Shown here: in pieces, positions 7,120 to 16,461 of the stretch | Position numbering within the stretch: the stretch's first letter is position 1 | Layout of the letters: every line of letters begins with the position of its first letter | DNA from: Fibrobacter sp. UWH6 | GTDB lineage: Bacteria; Fibrobacterota; Fibrobacteria; Fibrobacterales; Fibrobacteraceae | Assembly (NCBI RefSeq): GCF_900142465.1 | Contig: NZ_FRAX01000007.1 | Location: 62,001 to 126,000 of the forward strand | Reading direction: 5' to 3' | Length of the DNA stretch: 64,000 nucleotides | The notes under the pieces: generated by a model | The model's input: only the letters and a program-made list of their open reading frames with translations | The model's database searches: none | What the model was told of the DNA's origin: nothing | Position numbers and translations under genes: made by a program

Positions 7120-7320
7120 TTACTGAACGTCGTTCTTATCTTCTTTCTTGCCTTTCAAGAGAATTCCCAGAGGGATAATCACCAAGTAGGCGAGACAGAG
7201 AATAAGAGGTGCAACCGTAAGGGAAATCGGGTTTTCTGCAGGGCCAGTAGCGAGGCAGATGAAACCGACTGCCAGCAAGATAACTCCAAGAGCAATAAGA
7301 ACAAGATTCTTTTTTGTCAT
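7120..7320 (-). CDS. Small two-helix membrane protein (DUF3098-like)
   Basis: 66 residues from the ATG at 7320, preceded by AGGA at 6 bases; an in-frame upstream Met lacks such a site. There are two hydrophobic helices (about 6-22 and 33-56) separated by GPAENPISLTVAP, and a lysine-rich end. The NP-S-TVAP hinge recalls DUF3098 proteins of Bacteroidota, function unknown. A TATATTTG promoter element lies 32 bases upstream. The two tRNA genes follow closely on the same strand and may share its transcript. Confidence 0.75.
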   Translation of the reverse strand: MTKKNLVLIALGVILLAVGFICLATGPAENPISLTVAPLILCLAYLVIIPLGILLKGKKEDKNDVQ

Positions 7321-7351
7321 TGTGTTTCCTACCGTTTCACGATTACGAAGC

Positions 7352-7359
7352 CAAATATA
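7352..7359 (-). promoter_or_regulatory. TAnnTTTG promoter element of the small membrane-protein/tRNA unit
   Basis: TATATTTG on the minus strand, 32 bases before the start codon. It matches the Bacteroidota -7 consensus TAnnTTTG. Confidence 0.6.
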
Positions 7360-7410
7360 CAAAAGCAAAAATATTTGTCAAGGGAGAAAGAGAAAAAAAG
7401 TGAAATTTTT

Positions 7411-7637
7411 TAGGTATGAGGTTTGAGGTATGAGGACGGAGCCTGCGGCTCCTTTGGGCTAGATAATCGCACCGAAGGCGCCTAAGTTAGGTATGAGGTT
7501 TGAGGTATGAGGACGGAGCCTGCGGCTCCTTTGGGCTAGATAATCGCACCGAAGGCGCCTAAGTTAGGTATGAGGTTTGAGGTATGAGGACGGAGCCTGC
7601 GGCTCCTTTGGGCTAGATAATCGCGCCGAAGGCGCCT
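7411..7637. repeat. Three tandem copies of a 77-bp intergenic repeat
   Basis: Units start at 7411, 7488 and 7565 and are nearly identical; the third is cut short and has one change (GCACC to GCGCC). Each unit contains TATGAGG twice and the palindrome GGAGCCTGCGGCTCC. No frame runs through the block. The rest of the gap to 7778 holds short TCACAGCTC and ACTATCCACTGTTC repeats and no gene. Confidence 0.9.
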
Positions 7638-7777
7638 TACTCATCGCTCACAGCTCATTACTCACAGCTCGTATCTCATAAATCAAATCTACATCACAAG
7701 ATCCCTCGACTCCACTTCGTTTCGCTCGGGATGACACCCGCTCTTCACTATCCACTGTTCACTATCCACTGTTCACT

Positions 7778-7810
7778 AAAAAAGAGCCGTCAGCTAATCG
7801 CCCACGGCTC
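7778..7810 (-). terminator. Terminator of the PhoH-PgpH operon
   Basis: GAGCCGT / ACGGCTC stem with a 13-base loop. On the minus strand it is followed by six Ts. Confidence 0.6.
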
Positions 7811-7852
7811 CTTTATCCTTTAAACTTTAAACTATACGCTTTAACCTATCCG

Positions 7853-10138
7853 CTACTTCTGTCCCGGATACTTGACTCGGGTGTGGTATGTTCCGTCGAG
7901 GCTGGTGAGGAAAGCCTGTTCCAGCTTGAACAGTTCCTTCACAGACAAGTTACATTCGTTGAACTGACCTTCCATGAATCGACCTTCGATGGTGTTATGA
8001 ATCATGGCGGTCAGAGCTTCGGGGGAGGTATCAGTCATAGATCGGCTGGTTGCTTCGATGATGTCTGCCAGCATAAGGATTGCGGTTTCCTTGCTCTGGG
8101 GCTTGGGACCCTTGTAGCTGTAATCCTTGATGTTGACCTGCGCTCCACTTTCTGCAGCCAGTTCCTTCGCCTTGTGGTAGAAGAACTTGATTTCAGAGGA
8201 TCCGTGGTGTTCGCGAATACCGGCAGCCACCAAGTCAGGAATATTGTATTCCTTGGCAAGGCTAGCACCCTGTTCCACATGCTCCACGATAATCTTAACA
8301 GATTGAGCCGGGTCAATGTTGTTATGGGGATTCACACCTTGCTTCTGATTTTCGGTAAAGTATTCAGGGCGCATGGTTTTTCCGATATCGTGGTAAAGAG
8401 CCATGACGCGGACCAACAGAGAATTTGCGCCGATACTATTGGCAACCTTTTCGGCCAGGTTAGAAACCTGAATGCTGTGGTGGAACGTACCCGGTGCGAT
8501 TTCAGAGATGCGCTTTAATGCGGGACGATTAAAGTCAGACATTTCCATAAGCGTCAAAACCGTCGTAATACCAAAGACTCGTTCAATCAAATGGATCAAA
8601 AGCACCGAGGCCAAGGAAGAACAGATGATCACGTTCATGCCGCCGACAATCATGTTCTGGTAGAAGGCTTCAAAGGAAAGACGGTTACGCAGGAGGAAGA
8701 TGACGCAGATTGCTGCAGCCATGGCAATAACGCCAGAAAGGATACCCCACACAAACTGAACGCGATAGCGCATTCTAGCAAGAGGGTAGGTAGCGCCAAA
8801 GGTCACGCTGAAGGCGCAAATGGCAGCAGCAAGGTCATAACCGTTCAGCACACCAAAAATAAGAGCCGAGAATGCGCTGAAGGCAAATCCCAGACGGCGG
8901 TCAAAAAGCACGGTCGCCATAACAGGAGACAATGCAAACGGGTACAACCACATGAAGTCAAAATTTTCGGGCAAGATAGTCAATTCAGACCGGTTCAACG
9001 TTCCAGAAAGATTGTGGACAATCCAGAAAGCGACCAGCTGCAGAAGGACCAGCGAGGTGAAACTCCAAAGCTGGCGGGCGTCCTTGAACATGGTGCGGGA
9101 GGGAATATTCAGGAAGAACAGGAAGAACATGGTGATGATGATGACAAACACCAAGGCGTTACCGTAAATAGCGGTAAAGGTCTTGGAATTTTCTTCCTTC
9201 TGTTGAGCCTGCTGAAGTGCGTCAATCTTTTCAAGAATTTCCTTGGTAATGGGAGCGCCCTGAGTCACGATTTCCATGCCGCGGGGAACCATGCCCTTAA
9301 TGAGGGTCACCTTGTTGCGAGCTTCTTCGCGGCTGGCCATAGTTTCTTTTTCTAGATAGAAAACGTTGGGCATCATGAAAACAAACAACGTTTCATAGAA
9401 GGCGCTAAGGAGCCCCTGTTCATTGGGGAAACTCATTTGCAGCTGGGCGAATGCTTCGTCGATGCGGCGGCGGAGAGGCTGAATGTTCGCCACTTCTACG
9501 GTGGATGTTTCATTATTCTTGAGCAAGGTGATGTTGGGCTTGCTGTAGATAATGCTCTTGAGATCCTGCAGATTGTAATTGTCCTTATAGAGCTGGGCTG
9601 CAGTTTCGGAGCTTGCCAACAAAGTGTTGGAAATACCCTTCTGCAGAATCTGATTGAACACAGAAAGCAAGGAATCGCGGGCCTTGGCGTTCTGGCTCAA
9701 GGGCTTGATGGCAGAAGTGGAAATTCTCTGCTTTACGATTTCATAGACACGGGATGCCTGAACCACCTTGACCTGCACGGTGGAATCGCCACCCTCGGAA
9801 GAACTGGCCTGGGAAATCTGGGCCTGGAGGGAACCGTACTGAGCCAACTTGTGCAGGAACACCTTCAGGTCTTCGTACACGCGGTTGGTTTCGTCGTTGT
9901 TGAACTCGAAAATGGCGTTTACTTTGTCTGCTGCACGAGCCTTTTCGGATTCAATTTCCTGCTGGGACTTAGGCACTTCGAAATTGATAGGTGCCACAAT
10001 GGTGCGGGGGCTAACCTGACCCAGACGGGGACGTTCTGCCTGGAGGGCGATGTTCTTGTCGGGGAAGAGGAAAATGGCGGTGGCTACAACGAGAACCCAA
10101 CCGATAATAAGGTGAATTTTCAGCTGCTTTTTCGTCAT
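7853..10138 (-). CDS. 7TM-HD phosphohydrolase (PgpH family, probable c-di-AMP phosphodiesterase)
   Basis: 761 residues. N-terminal TM helix (about 10-27), large extracytoplasmic region (about 30-330), block of seven TM helices (about 330-520), then a cytoplasmic HD domain. The domain has [11 protein letters not shown], then LYHDIGKT with His583-Asp584, then EHHG. This order defines the 7TMR-HD family; the characterised Listeria PgpH hydrolyses cyclic di-AMP. The gene follows phoH by 16 bases, a pairing common in bacteria (phoH-pgpH, often with ybeY). No ybeY is present here. The nucleotide substrate is inferred from the family. Confidence 0.9.
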   Translation of the reverse strand: MTKKQLKIHLIIGWVLVVATAIFLFPDKNIALQAERPRLGQVSPRTIVAPINFEVPKSQQEIESEKARAADKVNAIFEFNNDETNRVYEDLKVFLHKLAQYGSLQAQISQASSSEGGDSTVQVKVVQASRVYEIVKQRISTSAIKPLSQNAKARDSLLSVFNQILQKGISNTLLASSETAAQLYKDNYNLQDLKSIIYSKPNITLLKNNETSTVEVANIQPLRRRIDEAFAQLQMSFPNEQGLLSAFYETLFVFMMPNVFYLEKETMASREEARNKVTLIKGMVPRGMEIVTQGAPITKEILEKIDALQQAQQKEENSKTFTAIYGNALVFVIIITMFFLFFLNIPSRTMFKDARQLWSFTSLVLLQLVAFWIVHNLSGTLNRSELTILPENFDFMWLYPFALSPVMATVLFDRRLGFAFSAFSALIFGVLNGYDLAAAICAFSVTFGATYPLARMRYRVQFVWGILSGVIAMAAAICVIFLLRNRLSFEAFYQNMIVGGMNVIICSSLASVLLIHLIERVFGITTVLTLMEMSDFNRPALKRISEIAPGTFHHSIQVSNLAEKVANSIGANSLLVRVMALYHDIGKTMRPEYFTENQKQGVNPHNNIDPAQSVKIIVEHVEQGASLAKEYNIPDLVAAGIREHHGSSEIKFFYHKAKELAAESGAQVNIKDYSYKGPKPQSKETAILMLADIIEATSRSMTDTSPEALTAMIHNTIEGRFMEGQFNECNLSVKELFKLEQAFLTSLDGTYHTRVKYPGQK

Positions 10139-10154
10139 GTTCTATAAAGTCCTT

Positions 10155-11129
10155 TTAGCGTTCTTTTTGCTGATAGGCGAGGAGGATGTCTTTTACAAGG
10201 TGATGGCGAAGGACGTCGGTGGCGGTAAAGTCAACCTGAGCGATTCCCCGGATTCCCTTGAGAATATCCATAGCGTGAACCAACCCTGACTTTTGCCCCT
10301 TGGCCAAGTCGACCTGGGTGGCATCGCCAGTAATAATCGCCTTACTGTGAGGGCCCAGACGGGTCAGGAACATCTTCATTTGTTCGGGAGTGGTATTCTG
10401 GGCCTCATCAAGAATGATGAAGGCTCGCTTGAGGGTTCGACCGCGCATGTAGGCGAGGGGAGCCACTTCAATAGCGCCTGTTTCTTCGTAACGGCGAAGC
10501 TTTTCTGCGGGGAGCAGTTCGGCCAGACTATCGTGAATGGGGCGCAGATACGGGGCAATCTTTTCTTTAAGGTCGCCAGGTAAAAAGCCCAAGGATTCAC
10601 CTGCTTCTACGGCGGGGCGCACCAGGCAGATGCGCTCGGCTTCATGGCGTTCAAGGCTTGCCACTGCCAGAGTGACAGCCAGGAAAGTCTTGCCGGTACC
10701 AGCGGGCCCCTTGGCGAAAATGACGTCGTTATGTTCGACCGCCTTCACCAGTTCGGCCTGAGCCTGGGTCTTTGCAAACACGGAAACACCGAAGCGATTT
10801 CGGAAGACGGGGGTGCTGGGGATGGAATTGTCCATAGGTTCGCCCAGTTCGACGGGTCCCAGAAGACGTTCCACCTGTCTAGCTCCGATTGCACCGCCAT
10901 TTCGGGCAGCCATCTTCAGCTGGTCCAGTACGGCAAAAACACCGGCAATGTCGCCCTGTACAGGCTTGCCGTGTTCATCCAGATCCTTGGCGATAATAGT
11001 CAGCCCCGGCAGGCGGGTCTGTATCTCAACAGAAAAACGGCTCTCCAGTAATCGGAAAACCGCTTCATTCTCGCCTGAAATCGTACGTTTCAGGTCATCA
11101 GATAGGGAATAGCGCTTGATTTCGCTCAT
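10155..11129 (-). CDS. PhoH-family ATPase
   Basis: 324 residues. An N-terminal region (1-115) precedes a P-loop ATPase with GPAGTGKTF (Walker A) and FIILDEAQN (Walker B), then KMFLTRLGPHSKAIITGD and a C-terminal HLVKDILLAYQ. This is the YbeZ/PhoH pattern. These proteins are cytoplasmic nucleotide-binding proteins linked to RNA metabolism and ribosome maturation, often next to ybeY or pgpH. The gene sits 16 bases after a lipoprotein gene and 16 before pgpH, so the three form one operon. Confidence 0.92.
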   Translation of the reverse strand: MSEIKRYSLSDDLKRTISGENEAVFRLLESRFSVEIQTRLPGLTIIAKDLDEHGKPVQGDIAGVFAVLDQLKMAARNGGAIGARQVERLLGPVELGEPMDNSIPSTPVFRNRFGVSVFAKTQAQAELVKAVEHNDVIFAKGPAGTGKTFLAVTLAVASLERHEAERICLVRPAVEAGESLGFLPGDLKEKIAPYLRPIHDSLAELLPAEKLRRYEETGAIEVAPLAYMRGRTLKRAFIILDEAQNTTPEQMKMFLTRLGPHSKAIITGDATQVDLAKGQKSGLVHAMDILKGIRGIAQVDFTATDVLRHHLVKDILLAYQQKER

Positions 11130-11145
11130 TCAATGTTCTTGCCAA

Positions 11146-11451
11146 TTATTCGGCGGCGGAGTCGTCTGCAGTAGACATACCCAGCTTGTTCTTGGCTTCG
11201 AAGATTTCCTTACGGAGCTTGTGGTTCTCTTCGGTGAGAGCGGTAGCTTCCTGTTCGGTCTTCTTCAGCTTGTTTTCGTCGATTACTTCCTTGGGAGCGG
11301 CCTTCTTCTTGCTGCCGCCCTGGACTGCAGCCGGGGAATCGGAATCATCTTCGTATTCATCGTCGCTGCCACCGTTAGAACCAGCGCAAGCGGTAAACAT
11401 AGCAACAGTCATAGCTGCAACAATCAACTTCCAATTCTTAAAAAATTTCAT
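11146..11451 (-). CDS. Small coiled-coil lipoprotein
   Basis: 101 residues from the ATG at 11451, with GGAG 9 bases upstream. MKFFKNWKLIVAAMTVAMFTAC is a signal peptide with lipobox Cys22. An acidic low-complexity stretch (GGSDDEYEDDSDS) follows, then a short Lys/Glu coiled coil (about 55-90: KLKKTEQEATALTEENHK). It is first in the PhoH-PgpH operon. No family recognised; an outer-membrane or periplasmic structural role is only a guess. Confidence 0.75.
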   Translation of the reverse strand: MKFFKNWKLIVAAMTVAMFTACAGSNGGSDDEYEDDSDSPAAVQGGSKKKAAPKEVIDENKLKKTEQEATALTEENHKLRKEIFEAKNKLGMSTADDSAAE

Positions 11452-11563
11452 TTGTTCAGGCTCCATTTTGGTCTGTGATGGCCTAAATGTATAATATTTT
11501 GTGGCGAAAAGAATGTGAAAAACGTAAATTTTGTGGCAAAAATGAATGATTTTGAGGTTCAGA

Positions 11564-12943
11564 ATGTCTTTAAACGAAAAAAAATCTGTTTGCGACCCTT
11601 ATTCCCAAGTTTTTATATCCTCTAAGGACTACAATTCCAGAAACCTTTACAAAAAACGCCGGGAGGCCATGCTCAGGGAACTGGATTCCTTCTGCGTTAT
11701 CGCCGGAATGCCCATGGAACCGGGTGGCGAAGAAGCCTTTGTGCAAACCTGGAACAAGATGATCCAGGAACCCGCCTTCCTTTACTTGACCGGAATCAAC
11801 CAGGCCGGGTGCTATCTGCTGCTTGACCCCAGGGACGGGGCCGAAATCCTGTTCGTACCTGAAAAGGATCCTTTCAAGGAATTCTGGAACGGCAAACGTC
11901 TCGGCTATGTGGAAGGGGACCGCGATGTGCAGAAGGTGACCGGTTTCAAGGACGTTCGCCCCCTGGATGAACTTTGGGATACGGTGGTGGAGCGAGCCCG
12001 CAAGAAACCCAATCCCGGTTTCGCCTATGCGTTCTATTTTGAAAAGTGGCCCGATGACCATAACGACCAGTTCCGAAAGGAGATGAAGAAGGCCCTGGCC
12101 AGCGAGAGTTTGAAGGGATTTAAGCTGAAGAGTGCCGCTAGCCTTCACTGGAAACTGAGACTGCCTCTGGAAAAGGAACGCATTTCTGATGCCTGCGTGG
12201 CCCAGAACATTACGGACCAGGCATTCCGCGCAGTGCTAGGCCAGATGTCTAGCTTGAAGAATGAACGTCAGCTGGGCCTTTTGCTGGACTATGAGATGCA
12301 AAAACGTAGCGACGGTGATTTGGCTTTCCCGACCATTGTGGCCGGTGGCGCAAATGCCTGCTGCCTCCACTATGTCAAGAAGGATGAACCGCTGCAGGAT
12401 GGCGACCTGGTGCTCCTGGATTTCGGAATCCGCTACAATTCCCTGCATAGTGACTTGAGTCGCACCCTTCCTGTTAACGGCAAGTTCAACCCGTTGCAGA
12501 AAATGTTGTACGAAATCGTACTGGACGCCCAGACGGAATACCAGAAGTCGGTACGCCCCGGCGTAAGCCTCAAGGAAATCGGAAATATTCCCTGGGATTT
12601 CATCATGGATGCTCTGGATGAACGTCTTGTGAAAGGCGCAAAGGGCAAGTTCAAGTTGCTTTATGACCGCCGCCCCCATGGGGTAAGCCATTTTATCGGC
12701 GAACAGATCCATGAAGGTGAACCGGGTACCCGTTCCCTGGAAGTGGTGCTGGAACCGGGGATGCTGATTTCTTGCGAACCTGGCCTTTATGGCGAATTTT
12801 GGGCAAATATCGGAGGAAAGAAGTTCCACGAGAAGATCGGTATACGCATCGAAGACGACCTGCTGATTACAGAAAAGGGCTTCCGTAACCTTTCTGAAAA
12901 TATCCCCAAAACTGTAAAGGATTTGGAATCCCTCATTAAATAG
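11564..12943 (+). CDS. pepP: Xaa-Pro aminopeptidase (M24B metallopeptidase)
   Basis: Cytoplasmic peptidase that removes N-terminal residues preceding proline. The start at 11564 has GAGG 6 bases upstream; an earlier in-frame ATG at 11546 has no such site. The 459 residues form an AMP_N domain (about 25-165, with YLTGINQAGCYLLL) and a creatinase-fold catalytic domain. Metal ligands are visible: Asp286 and Asp297 (LLDFGIRYNSLHSD), His in HGVSHFIG, Glu in SCEPGLY and Glu in IRIEDD. The gene is alone and ends in a strong terminator. Confidence 0.93.
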   Translation: MSLNEKKSVCDPYSQVFISSKDYNSRNLYKKRREAMLRELDSFCVIAGMPMEPGGEEAFVQTWNKMIQEPAFLYLTGINQAGCYLLLDPRDGAEILFVPEKDPFKEFWNGKRLGYVEGDRDVQKVTGFKDVRPLDELWDTVVERARKKPNPGFAYAFYFEKWPDDHNDQFRKEMKKALASESLKGFKLKSAASLHWKLRLPLEKERISDACVAQNITDQAFRAVLGQMSSLKNERQLGLLLDYEMQKRSDGDLAFPTIVAGGANACCLHYVKKDEPLQDGDLVLLDFGIRYNSLHSDLSRTLPVNGKFNPLQKMLYEIVLDAQTEYQKSVRPGVSLKEIGNIPWDFIMDALDERLVKGAKGKFKLLYDRRPHGVSHFIGEQIHEGEPGTRSLEVVLEPGMLISCEPGLYGEFWANIGGKKFHEKIGIRIEDDLLITEKGFRNLSENIPKTVKDLESLIK

Positions 12944-12968
12944 GGAATATCAAATTTTTTAGATTTAG

Positions 12969-12996
12969 GAGCCGAATCTATTTTCGGCTCTTTTTT
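12969..12996 (+). terminator. Terminator or attenuator before the lipid cluster
   Basis: GAGCCGAA / TTCGGCTC stem with a six-base loop and six Ts. It ends only 17 bases before the next start codon. Confidence 0.8.
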
Positions 12997-13013
12997 ATTT
13001 GAGGCATAGGAAA

Positions 13014-16000
13014 ATGTGGAAAGTTAAAGGTTCTGTTCGATATTTCTTATCGATCCTTGCAACAGTTTTTGTTCAGACAGGTGTGTTTATTTACGCCCAG
13101 AAAATTCTTTCGGGTTCCTTTACGGCTGATGGAAGCGGACAGACCTGGCAGGCCTTTATGCTGCAGGTTTTCTTTATCGCCCCTTACATCTTGATGGTCT
13201 TTTTTGCGGGATTCTTTACCAACAGGTTCTCCAAGAATAAGGTGTTGGCATGGTCCTCGTTATTGATGACTTGCTTTGTCATTGCCCAGGCGGTGTTGGT
13301 GACTTGCGGCATCCCCCGTGTGGCGTTCTGGCTTTCTATTGGCCTTAGCAGTGGTTTTGCCATTCATAGTGCGGCAAAGTACGGCATCCTCAAGGAAATG
13401 TTTGGCGTTCGTAATCTGAGTTTCGCCAATGCCTTCCTGCAGATTTTCAGCTTGGGCGGCATGATATTCGCCTCCTGGCTTGCCATTGTCGGTGTGAACT
13501 TGATTAACCTGGATTCCCTGGTTTCTTACGAGGCCGTTCACCGCATTTTGTCCCATTCCGTGGTGATTCCCTGGATCTTGACGGGGGTTAGCGTACTTGG
13601 TACGATTGCCAGCTTTATGGTGCCTAGGGTAAAGTATGAAAATCCCAATGTGAACATCGCCAAGGTCCGTAAGCACTTGAGTCTGGGCTGGCGTGTTCCC
13701 TCCCTCCGTGGTTCCATCATCGCCCTTTCTATGTTCTGGGCTCTGGCCCAGGTGTTCGTGCTGGTTTTCCAGGACGCTTCCGGCTCTCAGATCCTGAACA
13801 TGATGCAGGATTACCTGGCATTTGCCGTGGTGGGTCTTGTGGTGGGTTCCATTGTGGCTGCCGCCAAGTCCAGGGATTTTATTGAAACCGGATTCATTCC
13901 CCTCGGTATGTTTGGCGTGTCCATCTGCATGTTCCTGGTCCCGTTCATGGTGAACCCCTTCGCCCTGGTGGTCCTTTATTCCTTGACGGGACTTTTTGGC
14001 GGCTTGTTCCTGGTGCCGGTCAACGCACTTCTACAGTATAACACTCGTCCCAACAATTCGGGCTCCGTTCTAGCCCTTTCCAATATGATCCAGTCCATTG
14101 TTTTGATTGGATTCCTGTTTGTTTTCTCTTACCTGGTCCGTTATACCGATATCCTGCCCCAGTACTACTTCCTCGGAATTGCAGTCATTTCTGCATGCGT
14201 GTTCCTCTGGTCCATTTCCAACTTGCCTCAGGCCATGATCCGCACGGTGTTGCGCCTGGTGTTTAACCGTTACAAGATTCGCGTGCTGGGTGTGCAGAAT
14301 ATTCCCAACGAAGGTCCGGTATTGCTGGTGGGTAATCACCATAGCTTTATTGACTGGGCCATGCTCCAGATGGCTAGCCCCCGTCCGCTGTGTATCGCCA
14401 GCAACAAGGACCATTTCGACAAGTGGTACCTGCGTTCTATTCTGAAGCGTCTGGGCAATATCCGCATCGACAACAATAATCCCAAGCCTGCCATGGATCG
14501 CATTCACGAGGCCCTGCTGGCTGGTAAGGCTGTGGTCATTTTCCCCACGGGCGAAGTGTCCAAGTCACCTCATGTGGACCCCTTCCATATCGATTACTCT
14601 TCTGCCATTGACGATACTGACGCCGAAATTATCCCGTTCTATATTCAGGGTCTGTGGGGGAGTAACTACAGTTATAGTTCCTCTAACATGTATGGCGCTT
14701 CTGCCGATCGTTCCGTGACGGTAGCCTTCGGCGAAAAGATTCCGGCCACCACACCTCCTAACGAAGTCCGCGCCATCGTCCGTAAGATTTCTATTGAAGC
14801 CTGGCGCTATTCCGTGAATTTCTTGCGTCCCATTGCCGCCTCCTGGATTCGTACCTGCAAGCGCTATGTGAAGAACGGACCTGCCATCTATAACCCGGAC
14901 GGAGGCCACTTTTCTGGCTACAAGCTGATGGGCGCCGTCATGGCGTTCCGCGGACTTCTGTGGAAGCTGTTGAATAAGAACGAGCAGAACGTGGGTATCA
15001 TGCTTCCGCCTAGTCCGGCTGGAGTCATTGTAAACCTGGCCCTGTGGGTCATGGGCAAGACCAACGTGAACCTGAACTACACCTCCTCTGTAGAAAACGT
15101 AAAGTTCTGCTGTGAAAAGGCTGATGTATCTACGGTCATAACCAGTAGACAGTTCATTCAGAAACTGAAGGGTAGGGGAAACGACTATAGCCAGATTGCA
15201 AGCGACAAGGTTCGACTGTTCTATGCCGAAGACCTGATGAAGATGCTGCCCAAGCCTAAAATTGCCGCCCTTGTACTGCTTTGCGTGGTAATGCCCAGCT
15301 GGCTAATCCGTCTGATTTTCTGCAAGCATCGTTCCATGAACGACAATGCGGTGATCGTGTTCAGTTCCGGTTCCGAAGGTACGCCTAAGGGCATCGAACT
15401 GACCCAGCGCAATCTGATGGGTAACATCCAGCAGCTGGCCTGTATTTTGAATGTGAGCCGCGGTGACGTGATGCTTTCGGAACTGCCCCTGTTCCACAGC
15501 TTCGGCCTGACGGTGACCACGATTCTGAACCTGGTGGAAGGTTGCCCCATTGTGACCGTGGCGGACCCCACCGACGTAAAGACCATGGCTCGCGTCTGCT
15601 GCGAATTCCACGTTTCGTTCCTGGTGGCGACCCCCACCTTCTTGCGCGCCTTTACTGTTAGCCGTTACGTGCACCCGCTGGTATTCAAGTCCGTGCGTCT
15701 GATTATTGCCGGTGCAGAAGCCCTGCGTCCGGAATTGGCAACCGCATTCCGCCTGAAGTTCGGCAAGGAAATCTTTGAAGGTTACGGCTGTACCGAAACC
15801 GCTCCGGTGGCCTCCGTGAATACGGAAAACACCTTGCTGAATGACTATACCACCATGCAGCTCAATAACAAGCCTGGCACCGTGGGTCCTGCTCTGCCGG
15901 GAACCCAGTTCCTGATTGTTGATCCCGAGACCAACGAACCGTTGCCTACCGGGGAAGCCGGTATGATCCTGATTGGTGGATGTCAGGTAATGAAGGGCTA

Positions 16001-16445
16001 CCTGAAGGATCCGGACCGCACTAAGGCCGCTATTGTCAACCTTGACGGAATTCGTTATTACCGCACAGGGGACAAGGGCTACCTGGATCAGGATGGTTTC
16101 TTGACTATCGTTGACCGTTATAGCCGTTTTGCCAAGCTGGGAGGCGAAATGATCAGCCTCGGAGCCGTCGAAAAGAAGATTCAGGACACTCCGGTCCTTG
16201 AAGGTTGCGATTATTTGATTACCACAGTTCCCGATGCAGCCAAGGGCGAAAAGATCGTTTTGCTTTACCAGGGCGAAAAGGAACCGAAAACCGTACTTAC
16301 GGAACTTCGCGCCAGCAATAACTTCCCGCCCATAATGTTACCTTCTGTAGCTTTCCAGGTAGAAAAGGTTCCTAAGCTTGGTACAGGTAAGGCCGACTTT
16401 ACTACAGCCAAGAAACTGGCCAAGGAACTGGTGGAAGCTAAATAG
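13014..16445 (+). CDS. Three-domain fusion: MFS transporter, PlsC acyltransferase, acyl-ACP/CoA ligase (Aas-like)
   Basis: 1143 residues; the ATG at 13014 has AGGAA upstream. About 1-405 is a 12-helix MFS domain, as in the lysophospholipid flippase LplT. About 410-620 is a PlsC acyltransferase with NHHSFID (His442, Asp447) and a FPTGE motif. About 630-1135 is an AMP-binding ligase with SSGSEGTPKG (about 782-791), GYGCTETAP and YYRTGDKGY. In E. coli, LplT and Aas are separate and re-acylate lysophosphatidylethanolamine at the inner membrane; the full fusion occurs in some other phyla. Heading this cluster, the ligase might instead load an acyl group onto the nearby acyl carrier protein. That role is inferred. 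Confidence 0.88.
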   Translation: MWKVKGSVRYFLSILATVFVQTGVFIYAQKILSGSFTADGSGQTWQAFMLQVFFIAPYILMVFFAGFFTNRFSKNKVLAWSSLLMTCFVIAQAVLVTCGIPRVAFWLSIGLSSGFAIHSAAKYGILKEMFGVRNLSFANAFLQIFSLGGMIFASWLAIVGVNLINLDSLVSYEAVHRILSHSVVIPWILTGVSVLGTIASFMVPRVKYENPNVNIAKVRKHLSLGWRVPSLRGSIIALSMFWALAQVFVLVFQDASGSQILNMMQDYLAFAVVGLVVGSIVAAAKSRDFIETGFIPLGMFGVSICMFLVPFMVNPFALVVLYSLTGLFGGLFLVPVNALLQYNTRPNNSGSVLALSNMIQSIVLIGFLFVFSYLVRYTDILPQYYFLGIAVISACVFLWSISNLPQAMIRTVLRLVFNRYKIRVLGVQNIPNEGPVLLVGNHHSFIDWAMLQMASPRPLCIASNKDHFDKWYLRSILKRLGNIRIDNNNPKPAMDRIHEALLAGKAVVIFPTGEVSKSPHVDPFHIDYSSAIDDTDAEIIPFYIQGLWGSNYSYSSSNMYGASADRSVTVAFGEKIPATTPPNEVRAIVRKISIEAWRYSVNFLRPIAASWIRTCKRYVKNGPAIYNPDGGHFSGYKLMGAVMAFRGLLWKLLNKNEQNVGIMLPPSPAGVIVNLALWVMGKTNVNLNYTSSVENVKFCCEKADVSTVITSRQFIQKLKGRGNDYSQIASDKVRLFYAEDLMKMLPKPKIAALVLLCVVMPSWLIRLIFCKHRSMNDNAVIVFSSGSEGTPKGIELTQRNLMGNIQQLACILNVSRGDVMLSELPLFHSFGLTVTTILNLVEGCPIVTVADPTDVKTMARVCCEFHVSFLVATPTFLRAFTVSRYVHPLVFKSVRLIIAGAEALRPELATAFRLKFGKEIFEGYGCTETAPVASVNTENTLLNDYTTMQLNNKPGTVGPALPGTQFLIVDPETNEPLPTGEAGMILIGGCQVMKGYLKDPDRTKAAIVNLDGIRYYRTGDKGYLDQDGFLTIVDRYSRFAKLGGEMISLGAVEKKIQDTPVLEGCDYLITTVPDAAKGEKIVLLYQGEKEPKTVLTELRASNNFPPIMLPSVAFQVEKVPKLGTGKADFTTAKKLAKELVEAK

Positions 16446-16461
16446 GGTAAAATGAGGACAA

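Noticed and set aside
7411-7637. Possible CRISPR array
   Set aside because: The 77-bp units are contiguous, without unique spacers, and no cas gene is near.
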